Part shown: positions 1 to 28,988 of the stretch, one piece after another
Position numbering within the stretch: position 1 is the stretch's first letter
Layout of the letters: each line of letters begins with the position of its first letter
Origin: Hepsetus odoe
Lineage: Eukaryota; Chordata; Actinopteri; Characiformes; Hepsetidae
DNA: 64,000 nucleotides
Direction of reading: 5' to 3'
NCBI GenBank assembly: GCA_017165825.1
Contig: CM029384.1
Location: forward strand, 14,552,715 to 14,616,714
Position numbers and translations under genes: made by a program
Notes under the pieces: generated by a model
The model's database searches: none
What the model was told of the DNA's origin: nothing
What the model saw: only the letters and a program-made list of their open reading frames with translations

Positions 1-18882
<18,882 letters not shown>

Positions 18883-18929
18883 TGCTGCAGCCCTGCCTTC
18901 TCTTCAGCGAAGATCTCTAGCTCTCCAGC

Positions 18930-20082
18930 AAAAGAAATAACACAGTGACTTAACATAGTCAGCAGCACATTCTGCTCAGCTGACCCACTAGTTGTCTGCT
19001 GAAAGTCACCTGAGATGTGTCATGTGAGCCAGATCAAACAGGCTGGACTAAGCAGAGCTCATGTTTTTTACACTTCTGCAAACATTCACCAGTTGCAGCC
19101 GGTTCTCACTGCTACAAATCTCATTTGAGCCCATTGATTATCCAGAAATATGAATTTATATCAATGTCAAAACAAGAACACTGATCTAAGAGATCTAGTG
19201 CTGCATAGGCATAAGCTGATCACAAATCAAGCTTTTAGAGCAAATAATAGGATAAAAAAGGGCCCAGACTGAAATCCCAACATTCCACAGAGAGATGATT
19301 CCTGAAGGACACCGCAAAAGAAGATGGTCACAAACACACAATATTAATGCACATACTGCAGCAGACTCAGCTTACCTCAAAATTTAACCCCATTTTGATT
19401 AAGCATTTTGTTTTCCTGAAAAAAGGACAGCACAAGCAAATGAAAAGTCTTCAGCCACCGCTCATTTCTGAATATGTTGCTAGAGAACCACATTGTTGGT
19501 GCCAATACATTATTTCATGCCAGACAAACTGTCTTAGCTTTGGCATCATGACCTTTAATTAAAGGAACGTGAGGGTAAAGAGGTAAAGGCATCTCCAGTT
19601 CAGTAATCAGCAGCCTGATCATCTGGAATCATCTGCACCTGCTTCTTCACTGCTTCATCTGCACCCGCTTCTTCACTGCTTCATCTGCACCCGTTTCTTC
19701 ACTGCTTCATCTGCACCCGTTTCTTCACTGCTTCATGCCTTAAGTTTGATTCAAGCAGAACAAAGCTGTCCTTCACATGGAAGTCAATCCTCTAAAACGG
19801 CTCAGGGACATGGACAGGGGCTGGACTGAAAATGAGAGCCAAAAATGTTGTCCCTCAGGAGGCCTGGAGAACTGTTCCTCAATGATGCATTCAAAATGAA
19901 AGTCAGTTCCTGAATCCTTTCTTATTTTTGTCGGTCCAGACCCTGGACGGTATTACTGTGTCTCACACCTTTAACTTTCAGTCTTCAGCGACTTAGTTTA
20001 GAGCAAAAAGAGCAGAAGACCCGTTTGGTTGTTGTTTGCCTGGTACTTTTGTGCAGGACAGTATCAGCTTTTCACGGCTTAC
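18930..20082. other. First intron of sec14l1
   Basis: Intron between the inferred untranslated exon and the first coding exon. Apart from a minisatellite, no feature recognised. Confidence 0.45.
19631..19735. repeat. Minisatellite, 26-bp period, four copies
   Basis: Unit ATCTGCACCCG followed by C/TTTCTTCACTGCTTC, repeated with starts at 19631, 19657, 19683 and 19709 and only one- or two-base differences. Confidence 0.9.
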
Positions 20083-20460
20083 CTGGAAAAGTAAGTGCCC
20101 TCCCACAGTTTCAGTAACAGTCCCGTCAGTGAGTCCGAGTCCCAGTCCATCGGTTCTTCTCCTCCATTCTGCTGGTTTTTGTAGAAAAGCCGGCAGTTCG
20201 CCGGAGCTGGAGCTGCCAGGTGTTGCACAGCTGTACTGAAGTTAGTGAGCAGCTCCTCTCCAGCCCCTCCTCTCTCACCTCTAACCTCTCAAACCGGACA
20301 GGACCAGCACACAGAGACGGGTCAGCACCAGTCCGTGGACCTGTCCCATCCGCATGTCCCTTCAGAAACACCCTGGTCGCTCTTTCGTTTTTGGAAGCTG
20401 TTTTTTTCCTCAGAAAGCCGCTGGTTTCCCTCCTGGTCAGTAGAGGGAGCTGTTAACCGA
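20083..20460 (-). promoter_or_regulatory. sec14l1: Probable non-coding first exon and promoter of sec14l1
   Basis: This stretch is clearly richer in G+C and CpG than its surroundings. It lies 1.2 kb upstream of the first coding exon, and on the minus strand it ends in a near-ideal splice donor, TTCCAG|gtaagc, at 20082-20081. SEC14L1 genes in vertebrates begin with untranslated exons, so I infer an untranslated first exon with the transcription start somewhere in 20300-20460. The exact start is not visible; I see no clear TATA box. It is bounded upstream by a GAAA-rich purine tract. Confidence 0.5.
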
Positions 20461-20487
20461 GCCAACGACTACAGCAGTGAAAGACAG

Positions 20488-20543
20488 AAAGACAGAAAGA
20501 AAAAGAAAGAAAGAAAGAAAATGAAACAATTTAGGTGTTAAAA

Positions 20544-20580
<37 letters not shown>

Positions 20581-20800
20581 ATTTAGAAAGAAAAAAGAAA
20601 AAGAACAACAGGAACAAAAAAGGTGGAAATAATTTAGAAAGAAAGAAAGCAGGAAAATACATAAAGAAAGAAATTAGAAACAAAGAAATAGAAGAAAGAA
20701 AGGGAAAAAGAAAGAAAAAGAATGAAAGTATTTGAAAAGAAAAAAATAGAAAAGAAAAAGAAAGGTGTGAAAAGAAGAAATAAATAAAGAAAGAAAGACA
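20488..20800. repeat. GAAA-rich polypurine tract
   Basis: About 300 bp almost purely A and G on the plus strand, with GAAA tetranucleotide arrays (best at 20545-20582). It sits directly upstream of the inferred sec14l1 promoter. Lys/Arg- or Phe/Ser-rich translations through it are artefacts. Confidence 0.9.
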
Positions 20801-20970
20801 CTGAGAGTGGTGTGGCTGAAACTGGTTCTCCAGTAAAATGTCTTCTCCAGTAACGTAGCTGTGAAAAAAGAGAGAATTAAGAGAATGTCTGACCTTTTTT
20901 TCTGCATGTCTTTGTGTGTCGTTCATCGTGCTCTGATGTGAACTGACGGTTGCAGCTGAAGTGTTTAATG

Positions 20971-21143
20971 CAGGGGTGTCGAGCTCCAGTCATGGAGGGC
21001 CGGAGTCCAGCACAATTTGGTGCTTTCCCTCCTTAAACACACCTGGTTCACACTCAGTGGTGGGTGTAGTGAGTGTGTTTGAGGAGTGCTTCTCACCAAT
21101 GTGCTGGACTCGGGCCCTCCACGACTGGAGCTCGACACCTCTG
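20971..21143. mobile_element. hAT MITE with 8-bp target duplication
   Basis: 173 bp starting CAGGGGTGTCGAGCTCC and ending with the inverted counterpart (GGAGCTCGACACCTCTG), flanked on both sides by GTTTAATG (20963-20970 and 21144-21151). The 8-bp duplication and CAGGG-type ends are typical of hAT elements; no coding capacity. Confidence 0.92.
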
Positions 21144-21396
21144 GTTTAATGCCTCTGAAAGCTCACATACGAGACGGTAGTACAGAAGGGGACACAGAGA
21201 CAGTTCTGAGAAATTGCTTTGTCGGAGCACATTTTAATGTCTTTTCATGACACCGTGGTGCAGGACATCAAGGCAAAACAGTATCTGATTAAGATTGTTT
21301 AAATGTGCCACTATTTTTATCATTATCCACATTTGTATGTAAATGTAGGCTCTCTGGTTGTTCTGATTAGAAAGAAAAATGACTATATTTGTGATA

Positions 21397-21971
21397 TACA
21401 GTCATGTGAAAAAATTAGGACCCCATTAAATATTAATTGAATATTCATTTCTTTATTAAGAAATGTTCACACATCAATGTCTAATCTTGTTTCTATTTAT
21501 CTCTGGAAAAGAAAGTGATTTAAGTGATTTAGACACAAAGGGGTGGGCAACTCCGGTCCTGGAGGGCTGGTAGTTTGGTAGCTACCTTCTCAAACACACT
21601 CACTAAACTTGACAATGATCAGGTGAGCTGTACCAGGTGTGTTTAAGCAGGGAATTCACTAAATTCTGCAGGACACCGGCCCTCCAGGACTGGAGTTGCT
21701 CACCCCTGCAATAGCTAGTGTGACCCTCTTTGGCTGAAATAATCGCAGTGAGACACTTCTTGTAGCATCTACCAGTCTCTCACATTGGTCTGAGGATTGT
21801 TTCACATGACCGTAGATCATCATCCCTGGTTGGTCAAGTTGGTCTACACTGCACCAGGTCACATCACTCTGATTAGCTTTGGTTCACATGGATGGAAAAT
21901 GCAATTATTTTAAATGGATTAAATGTAGAAGTTAGAAACTAAAATAAAATAAAGCACAATTTTTCATGACT
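21397..21971. mobile_element. Tc1-like element remnant, interrupted by a hAT MITE
   Basis: Left end CAGTCATGTGAAAAAATT matches the inverted right end AATTTTTCATGAC at about 21959-21971. The internal part on the plus strand (GTGTGACCCTCTTTGGCTGA) resembles the subterminal region of widespread teleost Tc1-like elements. Mostly internal sequence is gone; no transposase frame remains. Confidence 0.6.
21539..21708. mobile_element. Second hAT MITE, nested in the Tc1-like element
   Basis: Inverted ends GGGGTGGGCAACTCCGGTCC and GGACTGGAGTTGCTCACCCC. Related to the copy at 20971-21143 in its terminal repeats but with a different interior. A clean 8-bp target duplication is not visible. Confidence 0.75.
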
Positions 21972-21987
21972 TTTATTAGGTTAAAGT

Positions 21988-22218
21988 CCATCCATCCATC
22001 CATCCGCCGCTTGTCCCAAACGGGGTCGCAGGGGGGTGCTGGTGTCCAAGCCACAGAGCGAGGACGGGGGACGCACCCTGGACAGGTCGCCAGCCCATCG
22101 CAGGGAGGAGCAGGACGGGGACGGCACCTTGCTCAAGGGTACCCACCGGGAAGGGGTTCGAACCCCCGATCCGCCGATCACGCGGCCAACACCCTAACCA
22201 CTAGGCCACCGCTGCCCC
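21988..22218 (-). mobile_element. SINE type A with perfect 12-bp target duplication
   Basis: Full A-type copy, tail TCCATCCATCC first and head (CTAGGCCACCGCTGCCCC) last in plus orientation. TTAGGTTAAAGT flanks it on both sides (21976-21987 and 22219-22230), so it inserted recently by target-primed reverse transcription. Confidence 0.95.
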
Positions 22219-22230
22219 TTAGGTTAAAGT

Positions 22231-22750
22231 GTAATGATTTAATCTAAAACTTTAACACAGACTGTTGTTTTCTGACTTTTCTTCCAACACAGCACAGCTA
22301 TTTTTACAGCAGTACAGTCTTAATATTAGTTTTATAATGGCTGATGATCCTACAGTCCATGTTTGGCTGAAGCAGGTGTTTTATGGGATGGGTTGAAAAA
22401 AACACTACCTACAAACAACTGCTGAGCTTGTAGTTTATCACATAACAGAGGAAACACTCTGACTTTTTCTCCCTGTATAAGGTAAAATAATGTTAACTCA
22501 AAAATTCTTTTTGGACCATTTTTTTCACCCCTGGCATAAATATGCATCTTGGGTGATCTGATCACATGGGACAACCGAAACGCATAGCCGTTTATGCTTG
22601 GCAGTTTGAATATGTCTCACTTGTGTGACTACTTGGATTTCTTACATAACCTCTGCTGGAGGAGGAGTTCTGACTGCATTTATCATGTCACTCTCCTGTG
22701 GGATGTTCAGAAAACAAAGTGAAGCCAGATTCAGTGGATTTTGGCATGTA
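22231..22750. other. No feature recognised
   Basis: Intergenic AT-rich sequence; nothing that I can name. Confidence 0.55.
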
Positions 22751-22752
22751 CA

Positions 22753-22963
22753 CAGGAGAGATGAGATGTTATTGGAAGAAGGATGCTGAGGATGGAGCTG
22801 CATAGACAAGAGGAGAAGATGAAGAATGCAGATCTGGTTTTTGTGGATACGATGATGCAGCTAGCAACTGTAAAAGAAGAAGATGCAGAGGACCAGAAGA
22901 AATGGAGACAGATAATCCACCGTGGCAACCCCTCTAGTGAGAGGAGCCAAAAGAAGAGGAAAG
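22753..22963 (+). mobile_element. RTE-type LINE, 3' end fragment
   Basis: Reads as a decayed RTE C-terminus, ending with KEEDAEDQKKWRQIIHRGNP and the GAGGAGCCAAAAGAAGAGGA tail shared with the fragments at 3624-3830 and 56476-56641. Confidence 0.72.
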
Positions 22964-23195
22964 GGATATTGTACTCAAAGTATATTGTACATAGCTATAT
23001 TATGTTTATGGTAATAAAGAGGCAACCCAAAACTACCTGTTATCTGATAGATTGGCTAAAGGTTCTAAATCCCAAGTCTGGAGGGCTTGGCTGTCCCTCA
23101 AAGGCCACCTTTAGCAGACATTCAGTAGTGAATGCTCACTCTCAGTCACAGCTGAGATGGCAGAACAAAATGATTTATTTATAAAAATAAATAAA

Positions 23196-23199
<4 letters not shown>

Positions 23200-23250
<51 letters not shown>
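23200..23250. repeat. GA microsatellite
   Basis: About 50 bp of pure GA repeat preceded by an AAAT run. Confidence 0.95.
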
Positions 23251-23258
<8 letters not shown>

Positions 23259-23839
23259 AACAAATACACATTCAAACAGCTGGTGATGGTAATGCAGACT
23301 GTGATTTTACTTTCCACAGCTTTGCTGTCATATGTCTCCTCAGAGAAGAGAAGGGAAAACTGATCACGCATAGAAAATCAGACTGGCAGCACACCATAAT
23401 GACAGTTGTATGCTTTTTGTACGGAGCATCCATGGCTACTAAGTGGGCACATTGGGCTGCTTTTATCTACAACCTTAGTGTTTATATATGGTTTATATGG
23501 ATTATTTATTCATGCAAATTCCCACATTTCCAGTAATGTACAGCTAAATCATAACTTTGTATTCATCTTCAGACTTCTTCATACAGTACAAAACAATTGT
23601 TCTAGAGCAGGAAAACCTGGACAATGGCTTACGCTGAATAAAGGCACTGGTAAGACCTGCCCCAGAACACTTTCACTGCTATGCTCTTTAGATGGCAAGC
23701 TCTCACACCCAGTTCCATTTGCAGTGGTGAATAGTAGAAAGACAGAATCAATAGTTCCAGAATCATTGCATCTTCCCAAATCCTTTAGCTCATAAAAACA
23801 TGTCAAATATTGACACCCCCATTGTTAAAATTTGGTGAA
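23251..23839. other. No feature recognised
   Basis: Unique-looking intergenic sequence left of the Rex3 insertion. A 129-codon frame (23406-23795) has no recognisable domain and no supporting context. Confidence 0.5.
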
Positions 23840-24265
23840 ACAGAGAGCTTTTCCCCCTCCTCGAACCGCCACCTTATCGTGGTGGAGGGGTTTGTGTGTC
23901 TTAAACATCCTGGGAGCAGGTTGTCGGGGGCTTCTTATGCCTCAGGGGCACCCTGCAACAGGTCCTAGGCAGAGGGGAATAGACAAAGAGCGGTTCAGAC
24001 CTCTTATGATGCAAAGATTTTTGACAACGCTTCCTCGCCCAGACGTGGTCACCGGGGCCTCCTCTGGAGCCAGGCCTGGGAGGTGGGCCCATGGCGAAGC
24101 GCTGTGGTCGGGGCTCACCCATGGGGCCTCGGCCGGGCACAGCTCCGAAGAGGCGTGTCCCCTTCCCATGGGCTCAGCACTCTGTGGTGGAGGGGCCAGA
24201 GGTTGGGTGCAGGTGATGGGCGGTGGACAAAGACGGAGCTCACGATCCGATCCTCGCATGCAGAA

Positions 24266-25318
24266 GCTGGCCTAGGGACGTGGAATGTCACCTCTCTGGT
24301 GGGGAAGGAGCCTGAGCTAGTGCGCGAGGTTGAGAAGTTCAGGCTAGATATAGTTGGACTCACCTTGACGCACAGCTTGGACTCTGGAACCAGTCTCCTT
24401 GAGAGGGGCTGGACTCTCTTCTACTCTCGAGTTGCCACTCAGAGAGGCGCTGAGCAGGTGTGGCATACCTTATTGCCTCGGCCTCAAGCCCACATTAAGC
24501 CATACCAGTGGGATGAGAGGGTGGCCTCCCTCTGCCTTCGGGTTGGGGGACGGGACCTTAGTGTCGTCTGTCCTTATGTGCCAAATAGCAGTCTGACTAC
24601 CAACCCTTTCAGTCTCTGGGGAGGGTGCTGGAAAGTGCTCCCCCTGGTGACTCTGTTGTCCTACTGGGGGACTTCAACGCTCACGTGGGCAATGACAGTG
24701 AGACCTGGAGAGGTGTGATTGGGAGGAATGGGTCTCCGCATCTGAAACTACAGAGTGGTAGTTTTGTTATTGACTTTAGGCTCGCCCGATTGTCCATAAC
24801 GAATACCATGTTCAGGCATAAGGATGTCCACATGTGCACCTGGCACCAGGACACCCTAGTTCCTGCAGTTCGATGATCGACTTTGTAGTCGTGGTTACCG
24901 ACTTGGCGTGCCACATACGTCTTGGACACCGGGTGAAGAGAGGAGCGGAGTTGTCAACTGATCATCACCTGGTGGTGAGTTGGCTTCGCTGGTGGGGAGG
25001 ATGCTGGTCAGGCCGGGAGACCCAAACGACAGGGAGGGTCTGCTGGGAACGTTTGGCAGAGTCCCCTGTCAGGACGAAGCCAACTCCCACCGGCAAAGCT
25101 AACCACGCCCTGGGGGGAGGTGGGGAGACAGTCCGGTCGGGCTATGTTCCATGCCTCCATTGTCGAGGGTGGCTGACTGGAGCAGGCCGAAAGTGGTCGG
25201 GCAGTCAGTTCCGCGTGGCAACCCAGAACTCACAGGACACCTGGGTGAGGGAGGCCATCAAGCTGAAGAAGGAGTCTCCATCGGGCCTGGCCAGTGGGGC
25301 TCTGGAGTGCACTGATAG
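24266..25318 (+). pseudogene. Rex3 endonuclease region, frameshifted
   Basis: Conserved endonuclease blocks appear in changing frames: LGTWNVTSLVGKEPELVREV (from about 24269), GDFNAHVGND (about 24668-24697), SITNTMFRHKDVH and TWHQDT, then IDFVVVVTDL and ELSTDHHLVVSW. At least four frame changes are needed between 24270 and 25320, so no functional endonuclease can be made. The blocks follow the usual order of RTE apurinic-like endonucleases. Breaks are only described here. Confidence 0.85.
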
Positions 25319-27061
25319 GTGTACCGCAGCCAAGCGGAATGCAGCTTTGTGGTTGCTGAGGCAAAAACTCAAGGGAGGAGTTTGCAGTGCCATGGAGAAA
25401 GACTCTGTGATGGCTTGAGGAGAATTGGTCCACCATCCGGGCGCCTCAGAAGGGGGAAAGCAGTGCACTGGTCAAACACAGTGTATAGTGGGGATGGTGT
25501 GCTGCTGACCTCGACTCGGGACGTTGTGAGTCGGTGGGGGGAATACTTCGAAGACCTCCTTAATTCCACCAACATGCCTTCTGATGAGGAAGCAGAGCCT
25601 GGGGACATAGAGGTGGACTCTTCCATCTCTGGGGCTGAGGTTGCGGAGGTGGTCAAAAAGCTCCTTGGTGGCAGGGCTCTGGGGGTGGATGAGATCCGCC
25701 CGGAGTTCCTCAAGGCTCTGGATGTTGTAGGACTGTCATGGCTGACACGCCTCTGCAACATCGCATGGACTTCGGGGACGGTGCCTCTGGATTGGCAGAC
25801 CGGGGTGGTGGTCCCCCTCTTTAAAAAAGGGGACCGGAGGGTGTGTTCCAACTATAGAGGGATCACACTTCTCAGCCTCCCCGGGAAAGTCTATTCAGGG
25901 GTCCTGGAAAGGAGGGTCCGTCGGATAGTCGAACCTCGGATTCAGGAGGAGCAGTGTGGTTTTCGTCCAGGTCGCGGAACAGTGGACCAGCTCTACACCC
26001 TTGGCAGGGTCCTGGAGGGTGCATGGGAGTTTGCCCAACCAGTCTACATGTGCTTTGTGGACTTGGAGAAGGCATTCGACCATGTCCCTCGGGGAGTCCT
26101 GTGGGGGGTACTCCGAGAGTATGGGGTATCGGATTCCCTGTTAAGGGCTGTCCAGTCCCTGTACAACCGGTGTCAGAGCTTGGTCCGCATTGCCGGCAGT
26201 AAGTTGAACCTGTTTCCGGTGAGAGTTGGACTCCGCCAGGGCTGCCCTTTGTCACCGATCCTGTTCATAACTTTTATGGACAGGATTTCTAGGCGCAGCC
26301 AGGGCATTGAGGGGGTCCGGTTTGGTGGGCTCAGGATTGGGTCTCTGCTTTTTGCAGATGACGTTGTCCTGTTGGCCTCATCAGGCCGCGATCTTCAGCT
26401 CTCACTGGATCGGTTCGCAGCCGAGTGTGAAGCGGCTGGGATGAGAATCAGCACCTCCAAATCTGAGGCCATGGTCCTCAGCCGGAAAAGGGTGGAGTGC
26501 CCTCTCAGGGTTGGGAGTGAGATCCTGCCCCAAGTGGAAGAGTTTAAGTATCTTGGGATCTTGTTCACGAGTGGGGGTAGAATGGAGCGGGAGGTCAACA
26601 GGCGGATCGGGGCAGCATCCGCAGTGATGCGGTCTCTGCGTCGGTCCGTCATGGTGAAGAAGGAGCTGAGCCAAAAGGCAAAGCTCTCAATTTACCGGTC
26701 GATCTACGTTCCCACCCTCACCTATGGTCATGAGCTGTGGGTAGTGACCGAAAGAACGAGATCGCGAGTACAAGCGGCCGAAATAAGTTTCCTCCGCAGG
26801 GTGTCTGGGCTCTCCCTTAGAGATAGGGTGAGAAGTTCAGTCATCCGGGAGGGGCTCAAAGTAGAGCCGCTGCTCCTCCACATCGAGAGGAGTCAGATGA
26901 GGTGGCTCGGGAATCTGATTAGGATGTCCCCTGGACGCCTCCCTGGTGAGGTGTTCCGGGCACGTCCCACCGGAAAGATACCCCGGGGAAGACCCAGGAC
27001 ACGCTGGAGAGACTATGTCTTTCGGCTGGCCTGGGAACGCCTTGGGATCCGCCCGGAGTAG
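25319..27061 (+). pseudogene. Rex3 reverse transcriptase, open 580-codon frame
   Basis: Reverse transcriptase of a Rex3/RTE LINE, which would copy the element RNA at a nicked chromosomal target. Blocks in order: VDEIRPEFLKALD, WQTGVVVPLFKKGDRRVCSN, QCGFRPGRGTVDQLY, VDLEKAFDHVPRGVLW, GLRQGCPLSP, catalytic FADD at 26351-26362, YLGILFTSGGRMEREVNRR, the C-terminal LTYGHELWVVTERTRSR. The frame ends in TAG at 27059-27061 where related elements continue for about 20-25 residues (the continuation LEEVAGEREVWASLLKLLPP is still readable in frame), so a late nonsense mutation is likely. The upstream endonuclease is out of frame, so the protein would lack its targeting half. Confidence 0.9.
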
Positions 27062-27175
27062 CTGGAAGAAGTGGCCGGAGAGAGGGAAGTCTGGGCATCC
27101 CTGCTGAAGCTGCTGCCCCCGCGACCCGACCTCGGATAAGCGGAGGAGAATGGATGGATGGACAGAGAGCTTTTC

Positions 27176-27554
27176 TCTTGATGGATTTGATAGATTTCAC
27201 TTGATTTTATTAATTTATTCTCATTATGTACTCGTATATCTGTATCCTCTATTTCTATGCCCTTCTCTCTTCTCCCTATCACATAGCTAACCCCATGTAC
27301 AAAATAGTTGACTCCATGGCCCTATTCCTGTAGTTTGACCATTCCCTTATATAATGACTTCAACAGCCGCTTCTCAGGCCTCTGCCCTTCCATCCCTGAA
27401 CTCCTCTACCAGCCCAATGCCCTTTCATCCCTGTCACTCTAAATCCCTTCACTTCTACCATTCCCTTACGTTCCTGTCACCTTTAACCTACATATTATCA
27501 ACTGCATCTCTATTTTCTCTGTTCTTTTCTGAGTAATACTTTCTTAGCAAATCA
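27176..27554. other. No feature recognised
   Basis: Intergenic sequence right of the Rex3 copy; short open frames without similarity I can recognise. Confidence 0.5.
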
Positions 27555-27800
27555 AACACACCCAAACAAGGTCATAGTGTCCCCATCGGAGGCCTTGGAA
27601 CTCTCAGGGGAAAGATAAAAGGCACACTCTGAACTGTGCAAGTTAGAGAGAGGATTCAACACAGACAGAAACACTGGGCCCTTAAACAACTTGTAAGAAA
27701 TTTGTTACTCTTCTGTTAATAAACTTTGCTATAGCTTAAAAACCTCTTCATCTCATCACTGACTCTTTGAACCTAAGTTCTCAATCAAAGAATCCAACAC
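27555..27800 (+). repeat. Possible degraded solo LTR
   Basis: Contains GATAAAAGGCACAC (TATA-like) and, about 110 bp later, TGTTAATAAACTTTGCT (polyadenylation-like), followed by CTTCATCTCATCACTGACTC, a layout like the R-U5 part of retroviral-type LTRs. No second copy, no inverted TG/CA ends that I am sure of. Confidence 0.3.
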
Positions 27801-27804
27801 TCTT

Positions 27805-28020
27805 AGCATAGCAAGGCTGGAGAGCACTTGTTGAGGGACATTGGACCATTCCTACAGGCAGTCGGTTTCCAGCTTCTTCACTAGTAGATGCCCACTCATG
27901 ATAATACACACCTCAGGATTTAAGCTGGATTTTGAATCTAGAAGCTGAGGGCCATTGCAAAATTTAGATTTGTGTTTGGGGTCGTGTTTTCACTGAAAGG
28001 TTCATCCATGATTGTCCACC
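27805..28020 (-). mobile_element. Degraded Tc1-like transposon internal fragment
   Basis: GACATTGGACCATTCCTACAG ... GGTTTCCAGCTTCTTCA ... GGCCATTGCAAAATTTAG (quoted in parts) resemble the inverted transposase region of teleost Tc1-like elements, where these bases encode the part before the last catalytic residues. No ends seen, no open frame. Confidence 0.45.
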
Positions 28021-28787
28021 CATGATTCACATTGCTTTTTTAGACATAATAAAGACATTATAGAATTTAGTAAAATTATGAAATTACTTTCAAATGTCTG
28101 AAAAATCTAATCTATGGACTAAAACAGCCCAATATATTTTAAAGTTATATGTTTGAAAACACTCTACTCTCTGTTGGATACCATATCTCACAGACCTGCC
28201 GTTCAGTTGTTGAATCCATCTGTAGCCTATTTATATCATTCTTTGCTGGAGGAGAACCTCTGATCTGACCTTCTCCTCTGCAATGCTCCTTGTGGTCCTC
28301 CTGTTCATTAGTGCCTACTATGATGGAGTCTTTATTTTTTACCACTTTTCCAGCAAGCTCAGGTCATAGTTCTCCCTTGGCATGCACAGCGGGCATCTTA
28401 CTGACATCTTCACTGCTGTAACTCTTTAGACTTGTGGACAAAACAGCATGAGGAAGGAGATCTTCATGTCTGTCAAGGTTTTGTTACAGTTAGACCTGCT
28501 TTGTTCCTTCTGCAAAAAGTGATAGACAGAAGGGTGTGTTGCTGAAGGCATCAGAAGGAATTACAGAGAGTGTGCCAGAGTACAGAGTAAGTTTCCAGTT
28601 CAAAATATGTGGAGAAAATCATTCAAAATCCAGTTATCAAGCATTCATAGCACTCCTCCTCAAGCAGAGGGCTATTGCCACACACAGGAGCACCATCTAA
28701 GAATAAAGTGGTTTGTATATAAGGATGGAAACAGCCTGCTAAAACCTCAAAGAGTATCGAGTGGAGATTCATTTGAATACAAGTAAA
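28021..28787. other. No feature recognised
   Basis: Intergenic AT-rich sequence; nothing named. Confidence 0.55.
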
Positions 28788-28988
28788 TGAAAGTGAAAAA
28801 GTGAAAGTGAAAATGACAACCCTTGTCATTGCGAGGTCACAGCACAGCAAGGGTGAACCACAACAAAATTGGACCTCTGCTTTTAACCCATGCACACAAA
28901 CACCGTGCAGCAGTGTTGCAGCTACTGAAAGCGCCCGCGGAGCAGTGACGGGGACGGTACCTTGCACAGGGGTACCTCAGGGCAAACT
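28788..28988 (-). mobile_element. SINE type B, head missing
   Basis: Inverted B tail with repeated GTGAAA units, then ACAACCCTTGTCATTGCGAG and ACCTCTGCTTTTAACCCATG; ends at GGTACCTCAGGGCAAAC, before the tRNA-like head. Since the head is the 5' end, this is a 5'-truncated insertion. Confidence 0.85.

Larger units (their letters stand above)
23854..27161 (+). mobile_element. Rex3-type (RTE clade) LINE, near full length
   Basis: Flanked by a perfect 14-bp target duplication ACAGAGAGCTTTTC (23840-23853 and 27162-27175). Starts with the C-rich 5' leader and GAACCGCCACCTTATCGTGG, ends with GATAAGCGGAGGAGAATGGA and a short GATG-type tail, the hallmark of Rex3. Encodes an apurinic-like endonuclease (frameshifted) and a reverse transcriptase (open). 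The segment between about 25794 and 26259 contains stretches that I recall as the standard Rex3 PCR primer sites, supporting the assignment. About 3.3 kb, so essentially complete, but inactive because of frameshifts. Confidence 0.92.

Noticed and set aside
19631..19735. CRISPR-like array
   Set aside because: Repeats are directly adjacent with no spacers; it is a minisatellite in a vertebrate intron.
20531..20926. 131-codon Phe/Ser/Leu-rich frame that looks like a membrane protein
   Set aside because: It is the complement of a GAAA-type purine tract, not a gene.
27805..28020. Continuation of the possible LTR at 27555-27800 into an endogenous retrovirus
   Set aside because: The sequence after 27800 resembles a Tc1-like remnant; no gag, pro or pol similarity is visible.
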